Shown: positions 22,530 to 30,803 of the stretch, one piece after another
Position numbering within the stretch: the stretch's first letter is position 1
How the letters are laid out: each line of letters starts with the position of its first letter
Made by a program: the position numbers and the translations under genes
From: Ricordea florida
Lineage: Eukaryota; Cnidaria; Anthozoa; Corallimorpharia; Ricordeidae
Direction: 5' to 3'
DNA length: 64,000 nucleotides
Assembly (NCBI GenBank): GCA_949710005.1
Contig: OX453275.1
Location: 10,142,519 to 10,206,518, forward strand
Notes under the pieces: model-generated
Seen by the model: only the letters and a program-made list of their open reading frames with translations
What the model was told of the DNA's origin: nothing
The model's database searches: none

Positions 22530-24125
22530 TTACCGAAATAGAAACCACGCTAATCCACCCGCAAAAACTGTCAATGCTAATATATTCTTCTCATGCTGCG
22601 TTGAGTCAATATTATTTTCAGCGGAGCTGGTATTGCGGATTTCCTGTTTCGTCGAGTCTGGTTTTGGTTCCTTCGGGTTTTTCTTAGTTTCAGTTTTACC
22701 TTCCAGGAGAATATGAGGTAACTTTAACTTTGAAGATCCTAAGTTATGACTTATTCCAACTTTTTTTGCTTCAGTGTTTAGGGAATTATTCACACCAAAA
22801 TTCATATCATTACTCGCTTTCATAAGTTTGTTGTTAAAACCAGTCACGCTTTCAGTATTGATTATCATATTACTTGGCATCAACCATACACCAGGAGCAA
22901 TAGCTAAATCAAGCCGTAATTTAGCTTCTTGTACAGCTAATTGATACCTTTGGATAGAACTAGAAATGTCATTCTCGATCACACTACTTTCAAATAAAGA
23001 TAAAAATTCTTGTTGTGTTTCGATTGCTCCGCCGCCATTACCATAAATTGAATTTCTAGTGTTAACTTGCGCGCCTAATATGCAGTAAACAAAAGCTTCA
23101 GCGGATCGATTCAATCTACCAAGTCCGGCTTTAGTGAGCCCATGTCCTCTTGTTGGGATAAACCAGGCATATTTGTAATCAGCAAAGTCATCATTACGGA
23201 TAAATGAAATGAGATTACCCTTTTCCTTCTTTCCACCTTCATCAGAGAATTTATTACCTTCACCGGGCCATTGATCCGCTTCAGCATCATAATTCCTTAC
23301 AATATGTACATTTTGATATCCCCCTCCTTTTCCTTTAGTTCCTCCCGACGGTCGGTATCCTGCGCCATAATCAAGGAATATATCTCCCAATCCGCCGTTT
23401 CTACCCCCTTTCCATCTAAAATCGGAATTATTGGCAATTCCAAATTCTGCACACAGTCGTTGATATGCTACTTTACTATAGGGATTGTTGTTTATTACAA
23501 AAGGTTGCTCATCGGGCAAAGGTAGTTTCAATTCATATAATATCCTCCTTATTGTGAAATATATGTGAAATTTTATGAAGCTACTCACTACTTTAGGATA
23601 ATTTAGACTTTCAAAAGGACTTATACCGCAACCAGATGTTGCACACCAAACTGCAAAGTTAAGTTGTTGAGGCCAATAATTCATATCAGGGGAGTTCAAC
23701 CATTTTCTACTTTTTTTTCCAGATTTGAATGTTACAACTTGAGATGTAAATATGTTTCTCATCTTTGCTGTGAATTTCTTCGTATTTGAAACATATATAT
23801 CCAGATAGGTTAGCATTTTTGTTATATCAGTTGTAAAGTCATCAAAATTAATAGCTGGTATAGGATAAGATTGATTTGTTATGGTTAAACTTTCAGGAAA
23901 TGAAATCAACTCACTGTCATCCAAACCTAAATCTTTCCATAAAAGTTTTTTCAAACGAGGCGAAATATTATCAATCCATGTTTTTCCAGTAGGATCATCA
24001 TTTGACATTATTGTTGTACCATCAACTTTCCATTTAATATATCCACCATACGGATCAGATACAACTTCAAATTGACTTTGATCGGCCTTTGGATATTTAT
24101 TTCTGAAATCATTGAATAATGACAT
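22530..24125 (-). CDS. large conserved structural protein with C-terminal membrane anchor
   Basis: 531 residues from Met at 24125 (MSLFNDFRNKYPK). An in-frame Met four codons upstream (24137) gives 535, but the element B copy starts at the position used here. Conserved landmarks are WPQQLNFAVWCATSGCGIS (about residue 155), GGRNGGLGDIF, a lysine/glycine-rich loop about 265-305, and GHGLTKAGLGRLNRSAEAF. The last 20 residues (ILALTVFAGGLAWFLFR) form a membrane helix after a charged, low-complexity linker. The sequence is very similar to 42596-44128 in B. No enzyme motif is recognised. A C-anchored virion protein, such as a spike, penton-complex or entry component, is possible but unproven. Confidence 0.75.
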   Translation of the reverse strand: MSLFNDFRNKYPKADQSQFEVVSDPYGGYIKWKVDGTTIMSNDDPTGKTWIDNISPRLKKLLWKDLGLDDSELISFPESLTITNQSYPIPAINFDDFTTDITKMLTYLDIYVSNTKKFTAKMRNIFTSQVVTFKSGKKSRKWLNSPDMNYWPQQLNFAVWCATSGCGISPFESLNYPKVVSSFIKFHIYFTIRRILYELKLPLPDEQPFVINNNPYSKVAYQRLCAEFGIANNSDFRWKGGRNGGLGDIFLDYGAGYRPSGGTKGKGGGYQNVHIVRNYDAEADQWPGEGNKFSDEGGKKEKGNLISFIRNDDFADYKYAWFIPTRGHGLTKAGLGRLNRSAEAFVYCILGAQVNTRNSIYGNGGGAIETQQEFLSLFESSVIENDISSSIQRYQLAVQEAKLRLDLAIAPGVWLMPSNMIINTESVTGFNNKLMKASNDMNFGVNNSLNTEAKKVGISHNLGSSKLKLPHILLEGKTETKKNPKEPKPDSTKQEIRNTSSAENNIDSTQHEKNILALTVFAGGLAWFLFR

Positions 24126-24190
24126 TTTTTTGTTCATAACATGTTGCTTTTAAATCACCTCTTTTCTAATACCAGCATAACAATTCCATC

Positions 24191-24832
24191 CTACTGGCGT
24201 TCTCTCGTATGAAAATTTCCAAGTTCGGGACCGGTTAACTCCTTTATAATTTCCGCTCGAACCTCTGTTCTTAACTGATTCATGTTTAGGTTTTTTTCCC
24301 CATCTTTCCTGTTTTTCTGTCGGATTTCGAGTTTTAGTTTTTCAAACTTATCCACCTCTGATAAAATTAATGAAAATTCTTGGTCAGAGATTGTGTTATC
24401 TTTCAAGGCCTTTGAAACTAAGTCGTGAATAGTGTTTACTTTTGCTTTTGCTAAAGAAACTGTCTGTTCATGTTTACTAACTTTATGTGAAAGTTTTTTA
24501 GAAGCCGAACCGAATCCAACCGATATTACCCCACAAATTCCTCCCACCGCACCTAATGGGATACCAACAGCAGCACCAAACCCAGTAAGGGAGGTTCCAA
24601 GCCCACTTGCAGATAGGATAACTGAAATCACTCCACTACTAACACTTATTTTTGTAAATATTCCTCTAGCTCGATTATACTTTTTTCTAACATCTTCGTA
24701 ATGTTTAATTTCCTTCTCAAGATTTTGTAGTACTTCGCATGACTTTTGTAGTCTGAAATTAACCGTCTGAAATGAGGAACTCGGGTCTGAATTAACAGGC
24801 GCATTGGGATAAATTCTATTGTAGTCATCCAT
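24191..24832 (-). CDS. coiled-coil protein with central hydrophobic glycine-rich segment
   Basis: 213 residues. A helical N-terminal part (about 25-60, LQNLEKEIKHYEDVRKKYNR) precedes a glycine/alanine-rich hydrophobic stretch (about 62-110, two or three membrane-compatible segments). A conserved charged helical tail follows (KAKVNTIHDLVSKALKD.TISDQEFSLILSEV). This pattern occurs in many invertebrate Polinton-like elements next to capsid genes; function unknown, and a membrane-interacting virion protein fits. The promoter motif is 24 nt before the start. The counterpart in B is 44232-44828. Confidence 0.75.
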   Translation of the reverse strand: MDDYNRIYPNAPVNSDPSSSFQTVNFRLQKSCEVLQNLEKEIKHYEDVRKKYNRARGIFTKISVSSGVISVILSASGLGTSLTGFGAAVGIPLGAVGGICGVISVGFGSASKKLSHKVSKHEQTVSLAKAKVNTIHDLVSKALKDNTISDQEFSLILSEVDKFEKLKLEIRQKNRKDGEKNLNMNQLRTEVRAEIIKELTGPELGNFHTRERQ

Positions 24833-24856
24833 ATTGTATTTTACTGATCAACATGA

Positions 24857-24866
24857 TATCTTTAAA
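24857..24866 (-). promoter_or_regulatory. putative promoter motif before the 213-aa gene
   Basis: Coding strand TTTAAAGATA, ending 24 nt before the start codon at 24832. Confidence 0.6.
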
Positions 24867-24884
24867 TAGATACGGCCAGGTTTG

Positions 24885-26090
24885 TTATCTACTCTTCTTT
24901 ACCCTTTCCACAAAATATAGAACCACAGCCATTATCAAAAGCCAAGCATTATTACCTAAAAAGCTAATGACCTCACCCGCTGTTTTGAACAGAAAGCTTA
25001 CAATCGCTCCAACCATTCCAGGCAATATTTCACCTAGTTTCTTACCAATAGCTTTAAACCCATTACCAACACCTTTACCTAATGTGGATAGGCCTTTGGA
25101 AAGATTAGAAACTATAACTCCAATGATTACACCAACAGCACTCACAACTGCAAATACTGTAAAACCATACTTTTTGAAGATGTGTTTTAATCGCTCGCGT
25201 AATGGTAAATTTTTAAGTATTTCTTCATTTTTACTCTCCATATCAGATATTTGTTCTTGGTTGTAAATAATACTCTTTCTTGCTAGTTCTTTAAATTTAT
25301 CAACTTCTGCTTGTAATCTTTCATTACTACGTTCTAACATTGTTAAATTTGACTGTCCCTTCTTATACTTGTCTATTTCATCTTTGTATACATTAATTTC
25401 ATTCAAAAGTTTCTCTACTTGTATTTTTATTTCTATATTTTGTTTAGCAGTTTCTTCAAAAAGACTTTTATTTTCAGCTTTTTCTACCTGTTGTTTCTCA
25501 ATGAATTGCCGCAGTTCTTTTTCTCTTTCTTCATATCGCTTAATCTCCATAGGATATACTTTTGTGGTTGCTTCCAATCCCTGAACTACATTAAGTAATT
25601 CCATATTTTGTTCATTAGCTTCATTCAATTGCGATAAAAGATTATTATTTTTTATAAGCATGGATTCGTAATCAGCACCTAAAGCTTTTATGATTATTTT
25701 ACCCAACTTATCAAGTTTTATTACTCCATCTTTATCAATCAATATATGTTCTGTAGCATTTCTCTGATTACTCAATTTAACCAACAAATTACCCTCCTTA
25801 TCCCATTCTGCTGTAAATGGAGAATCCAAAGGGTTGAAATCTGGAAACAAACTTTTTATGTATTGCAAAGCTTCCATCCTATTATCATATTTATCACTAG
25901 GTAATTTAGGTCTAGCCCCCTCCTTCTCATAATCCCTACCTCCAAATGAAGTTTCTGCTGTCGCACCATCGGGGTTAATTGCCCTAGTGGTGGATGATAT
26001 TGGATCCATTTCTATAGTTTCTTTATCACCATCACCATCATCTAGATCAGTTTTTTCAAATTTTGGTATTAATGGTTCTTCTTCTTCCAT
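24885..26090 (-). CDS. coiled-coil protein with amphipathic/hydrophobic C-terminal domain
   Basis: 401 residues from Met at 26090. The frame is open for 22 more codons upstream, but the promoter-like motif at 26114-26123 and the element B gene favour this start. The N-terminus is acidic (MEEEEPLIPKFEKTDLDDGDGD). Residues about 130-290 are a long heptad-rich coiled coil. The last 110 residues (IFKKYGFTVFAVVSAVG..., GLSTLGKGVGNGFKAIGKKLG, LLPG-type MVGAIVSFLFKTAG, WLLIMAVVLYFVERVKK) hold three hydrophobic helices and a lysine-rich amphipathic helix. A membrane-remodelling virion protein is plausible. B's version (45240-46160) is about 95 residues shorter, mainly in the coiled coil. Confidence 0.75.
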   Translation of the reverse strand: MEEEEPLIPKFEKTDLDDGDGDKETIEMDPISSTTRAINPDGATAETSFGGRDYEKEGARPKLPSDKYDNRMEALQYIKSLFPDFNPLDSPFTAEWDKEGNLLVKLSNQRNATEHILIDKDGVIKLDKLGKIIIKALGADYESMLIKNNNLLSQLNEANEQNMELLNVVQGLEATTKVYPMEIKRYEEREKELRQFIEKQQVEKAENKSLFEETAKQNIEIKIQVEKLLNEINVYKDEIDKYKKGQSNLTMLERSNERLQAEVDKFKELARKSIIYNQEQISDMESKNEEILKNLPLRERLKHIFKKYGFTVFAVVSAVGVIIGVIVSNLSKGLSTLGKGVGNGFKAIGKKLGEILPGMVGAIVSFLFKTAGEVISFLGNNAWLLIMAVVLYFVERVKKSR

Positions 26091-26113
26091 GATTTTTTTA
26101 CTAATCAGTAAGA

Positions 26114-26123
26114 AATCTTTAGA
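26114..26123 (-). promoter_or_regulatory. putative promoter motif (variant) before the coiled-coil gene
   Basis: Coding strand TCTAAAGATT followed by TCTTACTGATTAGTAAAAAA, 23 nt before the start at 26090. The same downstream string follows the motif before the element B gene, which supports the start choice. Confidence 0.55.
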
Positions 26124-26160
26124 CCCCTTAGGCCGCGAAGAAAACTGGTCACACAATTAA

Positions 26161-26553
26161 CTAAAAGAATTTACTTGCCATATAACCCAATGCCAACATA
26201 CCACCACCTACATATGCCATTTCACCCATCTTTTGATTTTCACTTGGTCTATAATAATCCGCAAATTTTGGTTCATTCATTTGACTATATAATTTCAAAG
26301 CTTCATCCGTTTTTAAAAGATTTTTTGATGCCTGATATTTTTCATCTTTTTTCTTCATTTCCCAAGCAATTAGTTTCTGTCTATTTTCCTGATATTCAGC
26401 GTAATCTCTTTGATACTTTTCTAATGCCTTATCGTGTCTTATTCGTTCTGCATCTGTTTTATCACCAGAAAGATATTTTGCAAGATATGAACCACCAACA
26501 AAGGCGGTTGCATTCAAAATAGCTCCTCCAAACATCATTGCTATTGTTGCCAT
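26161..26553 (-). CDS. small membrane protein, 130 aa
   Basis: An N-terminal hydrophobic segment (about 3-27, MMFGGAILNATAFVGGSYLA), then a charged helical middle (about 30-95, ERIRHDKALEKYQRDYAEYQ), then a C-terminal hydrophobic glycine-rich end (MAYVGGGMLALGYMASKFF). It has the same length as the element B copy at 46209-46601. It resembles no enzyme. It lies in the string of membrane proteins between the coiled-coil gene and the ATPase and is presumably part of the virion. Confidence 0.7.
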   Translation of the reverse strand: MATIAMMFGGAILNATAFVGGSYLAKYLSGDKTDAERIRHDKALEKYQRDYAEYQENRQKLIAWEMKKKDEKYQASKNLLKTDEALKLYSQMNEPKFADYYRPSENQKMGEMAYVGGGMLALGYMASKFF

Positions 26554-26576
26554 GTTTAATTTGAGGTTCCTCCCCT

Positions 26577-26795
26577 TTAGGTCGGTAAAATCTTTTGATC
26601 CTCTAAATATGTTTTTAGGTACATACTACCCGACAATACAACCACCCATTTAGCATAATTTGTAATACTTGAGGATGGGTCGTTCATAAATGATTCTCTC
26701 ATGGCCTTTTTAGCTACATATCCAACTAAAGCTGCTAATCCAATAAGGACTGCTGAATCAGTAACAGTTTTCACAAGTTTGTTTTCAGTTGACAT
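26577..26795 (-). CDS. small two-helix membrane protein, 72 aa
   Basis: 72 residues from Met at 26795 (MSTENKLVKTVTDSAVLIG). A start 5 codons upstream is open, but it lies inside the conserved leader after the promoter motif. There are two hydrophobic helices, about 12-28 (SAVLIGLAALVGYVAKK) and about 45-62 (WVVVLSGSMYLKTYL). It is almost identical to the element B copy (46608-46826). Confidence 0.72.
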   Translation of the reverse strand: MSTENKLVKTVTDSAVLIGLAALVGYVAKKAMRESFMNDPSSSITNYAKWVVVLSGSMYLKTYLEDQKILPT

Positions 26796-26818
26796 AATTT
26801 TTTTACTCATCGGTAAGA

Positions 26819-26828
26819 AATCTTTAAA
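26819..26828 (-). promoter_or_regulatory. putative promoter motif before the 72-aa gene
   Basis: Coding strand TTTAAAGATT, 23 nt before the start codon at 26795. Confidence 0.6.
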
Positions 26829-26837
26829 CTACTTATT

Positions 26838-27239
26838 TCATATCATTCCGATTTTAATAGGTTGTGGGGGTTGTATAGTAATATTTGCAGGTGAAACATT
26901 ATTTTCCTTCGGGGTTTTATTATAATATCTAATAAACATATCAAATGCTGTAAACCCTATTCCTACAATAGATAATACAGTTGTAAAAGATAGCTCCGGA
27001 ATCCATGCTTTAGATTCACTCTCTTCATTTTTAATCTCCTCTTGTTCTTTTTCACGTTTCATTTCCCTAGCTAATGCTTCTCTAGCTTTTTTATTGCGTT
27101 CTGCTAGTTTCTTACCGGCCGCAACCTTTTTAGGATCTTTCTCTTTCTTTTTAGGATCTTTCTTTTCAGGTGCTGGATCCATTGTAATTTGCTCAACAAC
27201 TTCTGTTCCTCCTTCACTTCGTTCATTTTGGTCAGACAT
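26838..27239 (-). CDS. lysine-rich single-pass membrane protein
   Basis: 133 residues from Met at 27239 (MSDQNERSEGG); six upstream codons are open but precede the equivalent start in B. The first 75 residues are highly charged (KKDPKKKEKDPKKVAAGKK, EALAREMKREKEQ). A membrane helix (about 82-100, SFTTVLSIVGIGFTAFDMF) is next. The tail is proline-rich (PPQPIKIGMI). The basic segment could contact DNA. Counterpart in B: 46868-47248. Confidence 0.7.
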   Translation of the reverse strand: MSDQNERSEGGTEVVEQITMDPAPEKKDPKKKEKDPKKVAAGKKLAERNKKAREALAREMKREKEQEEIKNEESESKAWIPELSFTTVLSIVGIGFTAFDMFIRYYNKTPKENNVSPANITIQPPQPIKIGMI

Positions 27240-27264
27240 CGTTATTTTATTTAACAAAGCAAAT

Positions 27265-27274
27265 AATCTTTAAA
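27265..27274 (-). promoter_or_regulatory. putative promoter motif before the lysine-rich membrane protein
   Basis: Coding strand TTTAAAGATT, 25 nt before the start at 27239. It abuts the stop codon of the preceding gene (27275-27277). Confidence 0.6.
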
Positions 27275-27790
27275 TCAGCTGTTCTCGGTATTATGCTCAG
27301 TTTTGTTAGTATCATATGTAATTGTCCTTGAAACTTCTTGTATTTTGCCTATTTTAATGTGCTTAGCAACCTGGAATAGCCCGCTAGCAAGTGCCGTCAA
27401 CCTTCCTGCTTTCAATGCTAAGAGACCCACAATGTTTGTCAGTTCGCGATTAACCAAATCATCATTCTTTAAATCCACACAAAGAGATTCTATATCATCC
27501 ACGGGAACCATGTAAGAAATGACTTGAGAAACTAATTGAAGAGATGAATCTACCAACCCGCCATTAATTTTCTTACCTAATACTGCCTGATATCTATTAT
27601 AATATTTTTCAATGTCTTTTACCGATAATTTTTTTATATCGCCCAGACTCATATCAACTCCCAAATATTCCTTTGTAGTTCCAAGAGCTGCGAGGATGGC
27701 TAGTGATTCTTGTTTTATTTCAACTTCATTATTATAATTATCTTTTGCCTCAGTCTTTTCTTCTTCAATATAATCTTCAACTTCTGCCAT
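27275..27790 (-). CDS. conserved helical structural protein, 171 aa
   Basis: An acidic N-terminus is followed by a compact, well conserved domain: ILAALGTTKEYLGVDMSLGD, VKDIEKYYNRYQAVLGKKI, and a C-terminal GLLALKAGRLTALASGLFQV that may be an amphipathic or buried helix. It has no enzyme motif. The same domain recurs in other invertebrate Polinton-like elements beside the ATPase gene; its role is unknown. The counterpart in B (47284-47778) is very similar. Confidence 0.72.
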   Translation of the reverse strand: MAEVEDYIEEEKTEAKDNYNNEVEIKQESLAILAALGTTKEYLGVDMSLGDIKKLSVKDIEKYYNRYQAVLGKKINGGLVDSSLQLVSQVISYMVPVDDIESLCVDLKNDDLVNRELTNIVGLLALKAGRLTALASGLFQVAKHIKIGKIQEVSRTITYDTNKTEHNTENS

Positions 27791-27816
27791 TTTACAATTT
27801 TCTTACCTACAGTCAG

Positions 27817-27826
27817 GTCTTTAAAT
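27817..27826 (-). promoter_or_regulatory. putative promoter motif before the 171-aa gene
   Basis: Coding strand TTTAAAGACC, 26 nt before the start at 27790; one or two bases differ from the consensus end. Confidence 0.5.
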
Positions 27827-27869
27827 TTATAACTTCAGGCTGCTCCCTTTGGTCGAGTTCCGCACTTCG

Positions 27870-28496
27870 CTACGCTCCGTTTGGAACTTCCAAATAGCAA
27901 TTAAATGGGTGACGTAAAGATAAACAAAGTCTAGAATATTTTTCTTTTTTCAGTAGTTGAACAAACTTTTTACTAGTTTCAGGGTTTAAATCACCTCCAT
28001 AATCTTCGAAAAACATCTTCATACCTTTTTGCGATGGATTATGGAAAGTAACAACGCAAGCAACATTTTCACGGAATGGTTTTGCTATCGATGTTAATTG
28101 CTGAGTGAGAACCCACATTGATAATCCATGATGTCTCCCAGAGAAAGCTAAATCAATAAACTTGTTAGATCGTTTCTTCAAATCATTAGAAACAGCACAA
28201 TCATCTAAAATTATTAATGTATTTGTCCCGGAAAATAAAGTTTGGCAATCAGTTAATAACTCATTAATCTCATCAATGTTACTGGAATCTGGCGATAGTA
28301 CATAGAATCTCTTATCTCCTCGAGCAAAGTCGCGGTAAGTTTTGTTTTTGGAATAGGTTGGGCATATTAAAACAATGTATTCAAAAACTTTTCGGAATGG
28401 ACCTCGTAGTTGATCAATTATGTAATTTGTCTTTCCACAATTTGTCGGGCCCGTTATAATGCAATGAAAAGGAATTTTTTCTCTTAATTCTTCCAT
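27870..28496 (-). CDS. A32/FtsK-type genome-packaging ATPase
   Basis: 208 residues, the usual size for Polinton packaging ATPases, which pump the genome into the capsid. Walker A is GPTNCGKT (residues 16-23), Walker B is LIILDDCA (about 97-104), and a conserved TQQLTSIAKPFRENVACVV block (about 138-156) holds the sensor glutamine pair. It lies directly upstream of the membrane-protein string and downstream of the capsid gene, as in other Polintons. Upstream sequence has only a weak CTTTTAAC version of the promoter motif, so it may be co-transcribed with the capsid gene. The element B copy (47810-48436) is the same length. Confidence 0.9.
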   Translation of the reverse strand: MEELREKIPFHCIITGPTNCGKTNYIIDQLRGPFRKVFEYIVLICPTYSKNKTYRDFARGDKRFYVLSPDSSNIDEINELLTDCQTLFSGTNTLIILDDCAVSNDLKKRSNKFIDLAFSGRHHGLSMWVLTQQLTSIAKPFRENVACVVTFHNPSQKGMKMFFEDYGGDLNPETSKKFVQLLKKEKYSRLCLSLRHPFNCYLEVPNGA

Positions 28497-28526
28497 CTTT
28501 TCTTTCCTTCGGGTCTTTTCTTTTAA

Positions 28527-29768
28527 CTAATACATGATTGATCTTAAGTTTGAATTCATGATTTCCATTAATGCATCAGCTACCACAAACATGTAACAAG
28601 TCATAATACCAGACCCACTAACTTTTCTCTTCATTTCTATTTTTACACCATCCTGTGCGTTATTTAAGGCTAGACCCCCTCCGTGAATACCATTATCTGG
28701 GTGAGTTCTCAAATCTAACCACAGGGCAAACTTTTTACTATAAAAATCCTTTTCCTTTACCGACCAAAGGGAAGAACCACTGAAACGTTTCTTTATCGAC
28801 TCCCATAGGTCTGAAGGTACCATTCCCTTAGAGTAGAAACGATTTGGTACACCATTAACATCGATATTGATTGAGGTGATACCTGGATTGAAAAAATTCT
28901 CAGAATCTCGCGCTCCTTCACCATATGGTAATGTAAACAAACATAATATCCCAGTAATTGACCTTCTAGGTAGATTAATATGCTGGTTTATAACGCTGTC
29001 TGTAGGCCTGGATATGGTGAAAGTTTTGTGTAAAGTTACATTCTCATAAAAGAACCCCTTTCCAACCTGATAAGCTGCTTGTGCCTCACGAGCTAAGTAT
29101 TCGCTTGATATACAAGAATATTCCAACTCGAGGTTTGTTATTTTGTAAGTTGGAGTCTTTGTCTTGTCAGAATAAACAACAATATCGTTAACTGGAGCTA
29201 GTGTAATCTCAAAGATTATTTGATGATCTAACGCCTTTGGGTAGAAAACTCCATGATCGTTGAGAATAGGATGGTTTAGTGGGATATGGTACTTGGTATT
29301 GTGTACTACTGCAAGTGCTACTTCCTTTGCATCTGTGTCTACCTTATCACCTGCATTTGTCCGCAGCTTCCTCATGTTTTCAGAAGAAATACCTTGTTTT
29401 AATCTATCCTCCCGTTCTTCCTCTGTTAAGAATAAGTCATGGTAGGTTTGAAATAGATCGTATCTTTGAGTATCCTGTAGTGTTTCACCCCCAAAAAGAA
29501 CCTTGAGTCTGTATACAAGGTTACTACCTACATTATTCACTAGGGTGTTATCTTCATGCCCCTCAACGGTCAAGTTAAATACTAGATATACACTTCCCGG
29601 CACAATCACTAAATTTTCAGAAAGTTTAGGAATATTTATATATAGTGTCTCCCCCGGATTACCTGATGATGGGTTTAGCGTAATTCTATGCAATGTTGAT
29701 TCCGATTTCAAACCGAGTGGCTCTCTTGGAATCCGGTTTGGATTAATTTTTTCAGATATGTTTGTCAT
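28527..29768 (-). CDS. probable major capsid protein, double jelly-roll
   Basis: 413 residues rich in beta-compatible segments. Landmarks: ITLNPSSGNPGETLYINIPKL (about 30-50), VNNVGSNLVYRLKVLFGGETLQ, NHPILNDHGVFYPKALDHQ then FEITLAPV (end of a first barrel, about 190), YKITNLELEYSCISSE, HINLPRRSITGILCLFT (second barrel). The spacing and the HPIL..GVFYPKAL..IFEITL pattern recall capsid proteins of Polinton/adintovirus-like elements, and the gene sits next to the packaging ATPase. Shorter than the large capsid proteins of adenovirus and many Polintons. The call rests on motif pattern and context; a structure prediction would decide it. The motif at 29793-29802 is 24 nt upstream. Confidence 0.7.
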   Translation of the reverse strand: MTNISEKINPNRIPREPLGLKSESTLHRITLNPSSGNPGETLYINIPKLSENLVIVPGSVYLVFNLTVEGHEDNTLVNNVGSNLVYRLKVLFGGETLQDTQRYDLFQTYHDLFLTEEEREDRLKQGISSENMRKLRTNAGDKVDTDAKEVALAVVHNTKYHIPLNHPILNDHGVFYPKALDHQIIFEITLAPVNDIVVYSDKTKTPTYKITNLELEYSCISSEYLAREAQAAYQVGKGFFYENVTLHKTFTISRPTDSVINQHINLPRRSITGILCLFTLPYGEGARDSENFFNPGITSINIDVNGVPNRFYSKGMVPSDLWESIKKRFSGSSLWSVKEKDFYSKKFALWLDLRTHPDNGIHGGGLALNNAQDGVKIEMKRKVSGSGIMTCYMFVVADALMEIMNSNLRSIMY

Positions 29769-29792
29769 ATTTATTTTAAGGAGGGGGTGAGT

Positions 29793-29802
29793 AATCTTTA
29801 AA
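29793..29802 (-). promoter_or_regulatory. putative promoter motif in the divergent capsid/integrase gap
   Basis: Coding strand TTTAAAGATT, 24 nt before the capsid start at 29768. Its outer edge touches the integrase start codon at 29802, so the 33-bp gap serves two divergent genes. Confidence 0.6.
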
Positions 29803-30803
29803 TGAGTAACGAAAACATATCCCGAAGGTTATCAAAAATATATTATTCAACTGATGGTTATTGGAAAGGATATTCTGCGATTAATAAATTATCTGAAAAA
29901 GTGAAAGTAACTGAAGATGAGGCTAAAAGATGGCTTGAAAAACAGGCAATATGGCAAATATATCTACCAGCTCCAAAGTATATTCCTAGACCACACTGGA
30001 CCGTGGATAAACCTAATCAGATTCACCAAGCGGATTTATTATTTTTACCGCATGATAGAGTTGGAAGAAAAACATATCGATATGCATTGGTTGTGATTGA
30101 TGTTGCATCGAGATACAAAGATGCTGAACCATTAACCACAAAAGAAAGTAGGGAAATTTCAAATGCTTTTGAAAAAATATATTCTAGAAAAATGAAATAT
30201 CCTAAAACATTAATGGTTGATCCAGGAAAAGAATTTATGGGAGAAGTTTCTAAACTTATGAATTACCATAATGTTAGAATACAAAGAAGTGAAGCCGGTA
30301 ATCATAGAGCCCAAGCGTTTGTGGAAAGAGCAAATAGAATATTAGGTGAAAGAATATTTAGTCATCAATATGCACAGGAAATGGTAATTGATGAAAGGTC
30401 AAGAGTATGGGTGAAACGATTACCGCATATTTTGAAAACTTTGAATAATACACCAACTAGAATAACTGGTAAAGAACCAGATGAGGCTATAAAACAGAAA
30501 GAAGTTGATATTGAACCTAAAAAATATAATAGGGTTGTTGGTCTTGATGAAGTTAGACTGCCATCTTATGCTAAAGTTAGATACTTGCTTTCTCCTGGGG
30601 AACTTGAGGGCGGCGAAAAAAGGAGGGCTACAGATCCTATTTGGAGTATTAAAGTTTTTGATATTTCTAGAAGTGCGATTTCGCCTAATCAGCCGGTTTT
30701 ATATTATTTAATAGATGGCCCAAGACGAGGCTTTGTAAGAGAAGAATTACAGGTTATTCCTTATAATACTGAGTTGCCTCCTAATTCTGTTTTAGAAAGA
30801 TGA
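29802..30803 (+). CDS. retrovirus-type integrase
   Basis: 333 residues. An N-terminal helical region (about 1-60) lacks a recognisable HHCC finger. The rve catalytic core shows Asp78 (IHQADLLFL), Asp140 (LMVDPGKEF) and Glu175 (AQAFVERANR), a D,D(34-35)E triad. The C-terminal region (about 250-320, VRYLLSPGELEGG...WSIKVFDIS...YYLIDGPRRGFVREELQ) looks like the SH3-like DNA-binding domain of Polinton integrases. The enzyme inserts the element and makes the short target duplication. It is the only rightward gene in the right half, divergent from the capsid gene and overlapping the end of the polymerase gene by 23 bp. Confidence 0.92.
   Translation: MSNENISRRLSKIYYSTDGYWKGYSAINKLSEKVKVTEDEAKRWLEKQAIWQIYLPAPKYIPRPHWTVDKPNQIHQADLLFLPHDRVGRKTYRYALVVIDVASRYKDAEPLTTKESREISNAFEKIYSRKMKYPKTLMVDPGKEFMGEVSKLMNYHNVRIQRSEAGNHRAQAFVERANRILGERIFSHQYAQEMVIDERSRVWVKRLPHILKTLNNTPTRITGKEPDEAIKQKEVDIEPKKYNRVVGLDEVRLPSYAKVRYLLSPGELEGGEKRRATDPIWSIKVFDISRSAISPNQPVLYYLIDGPRRGFVREELQVIPYNTELPPNSVLER

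Noticed and set aside
24885-26156. Upstream start at 26156 for the coiled-coil gene
   Set aside because: The extra 22 codons cross the conserved promoter-like motif and are absent in the element B counterpart.
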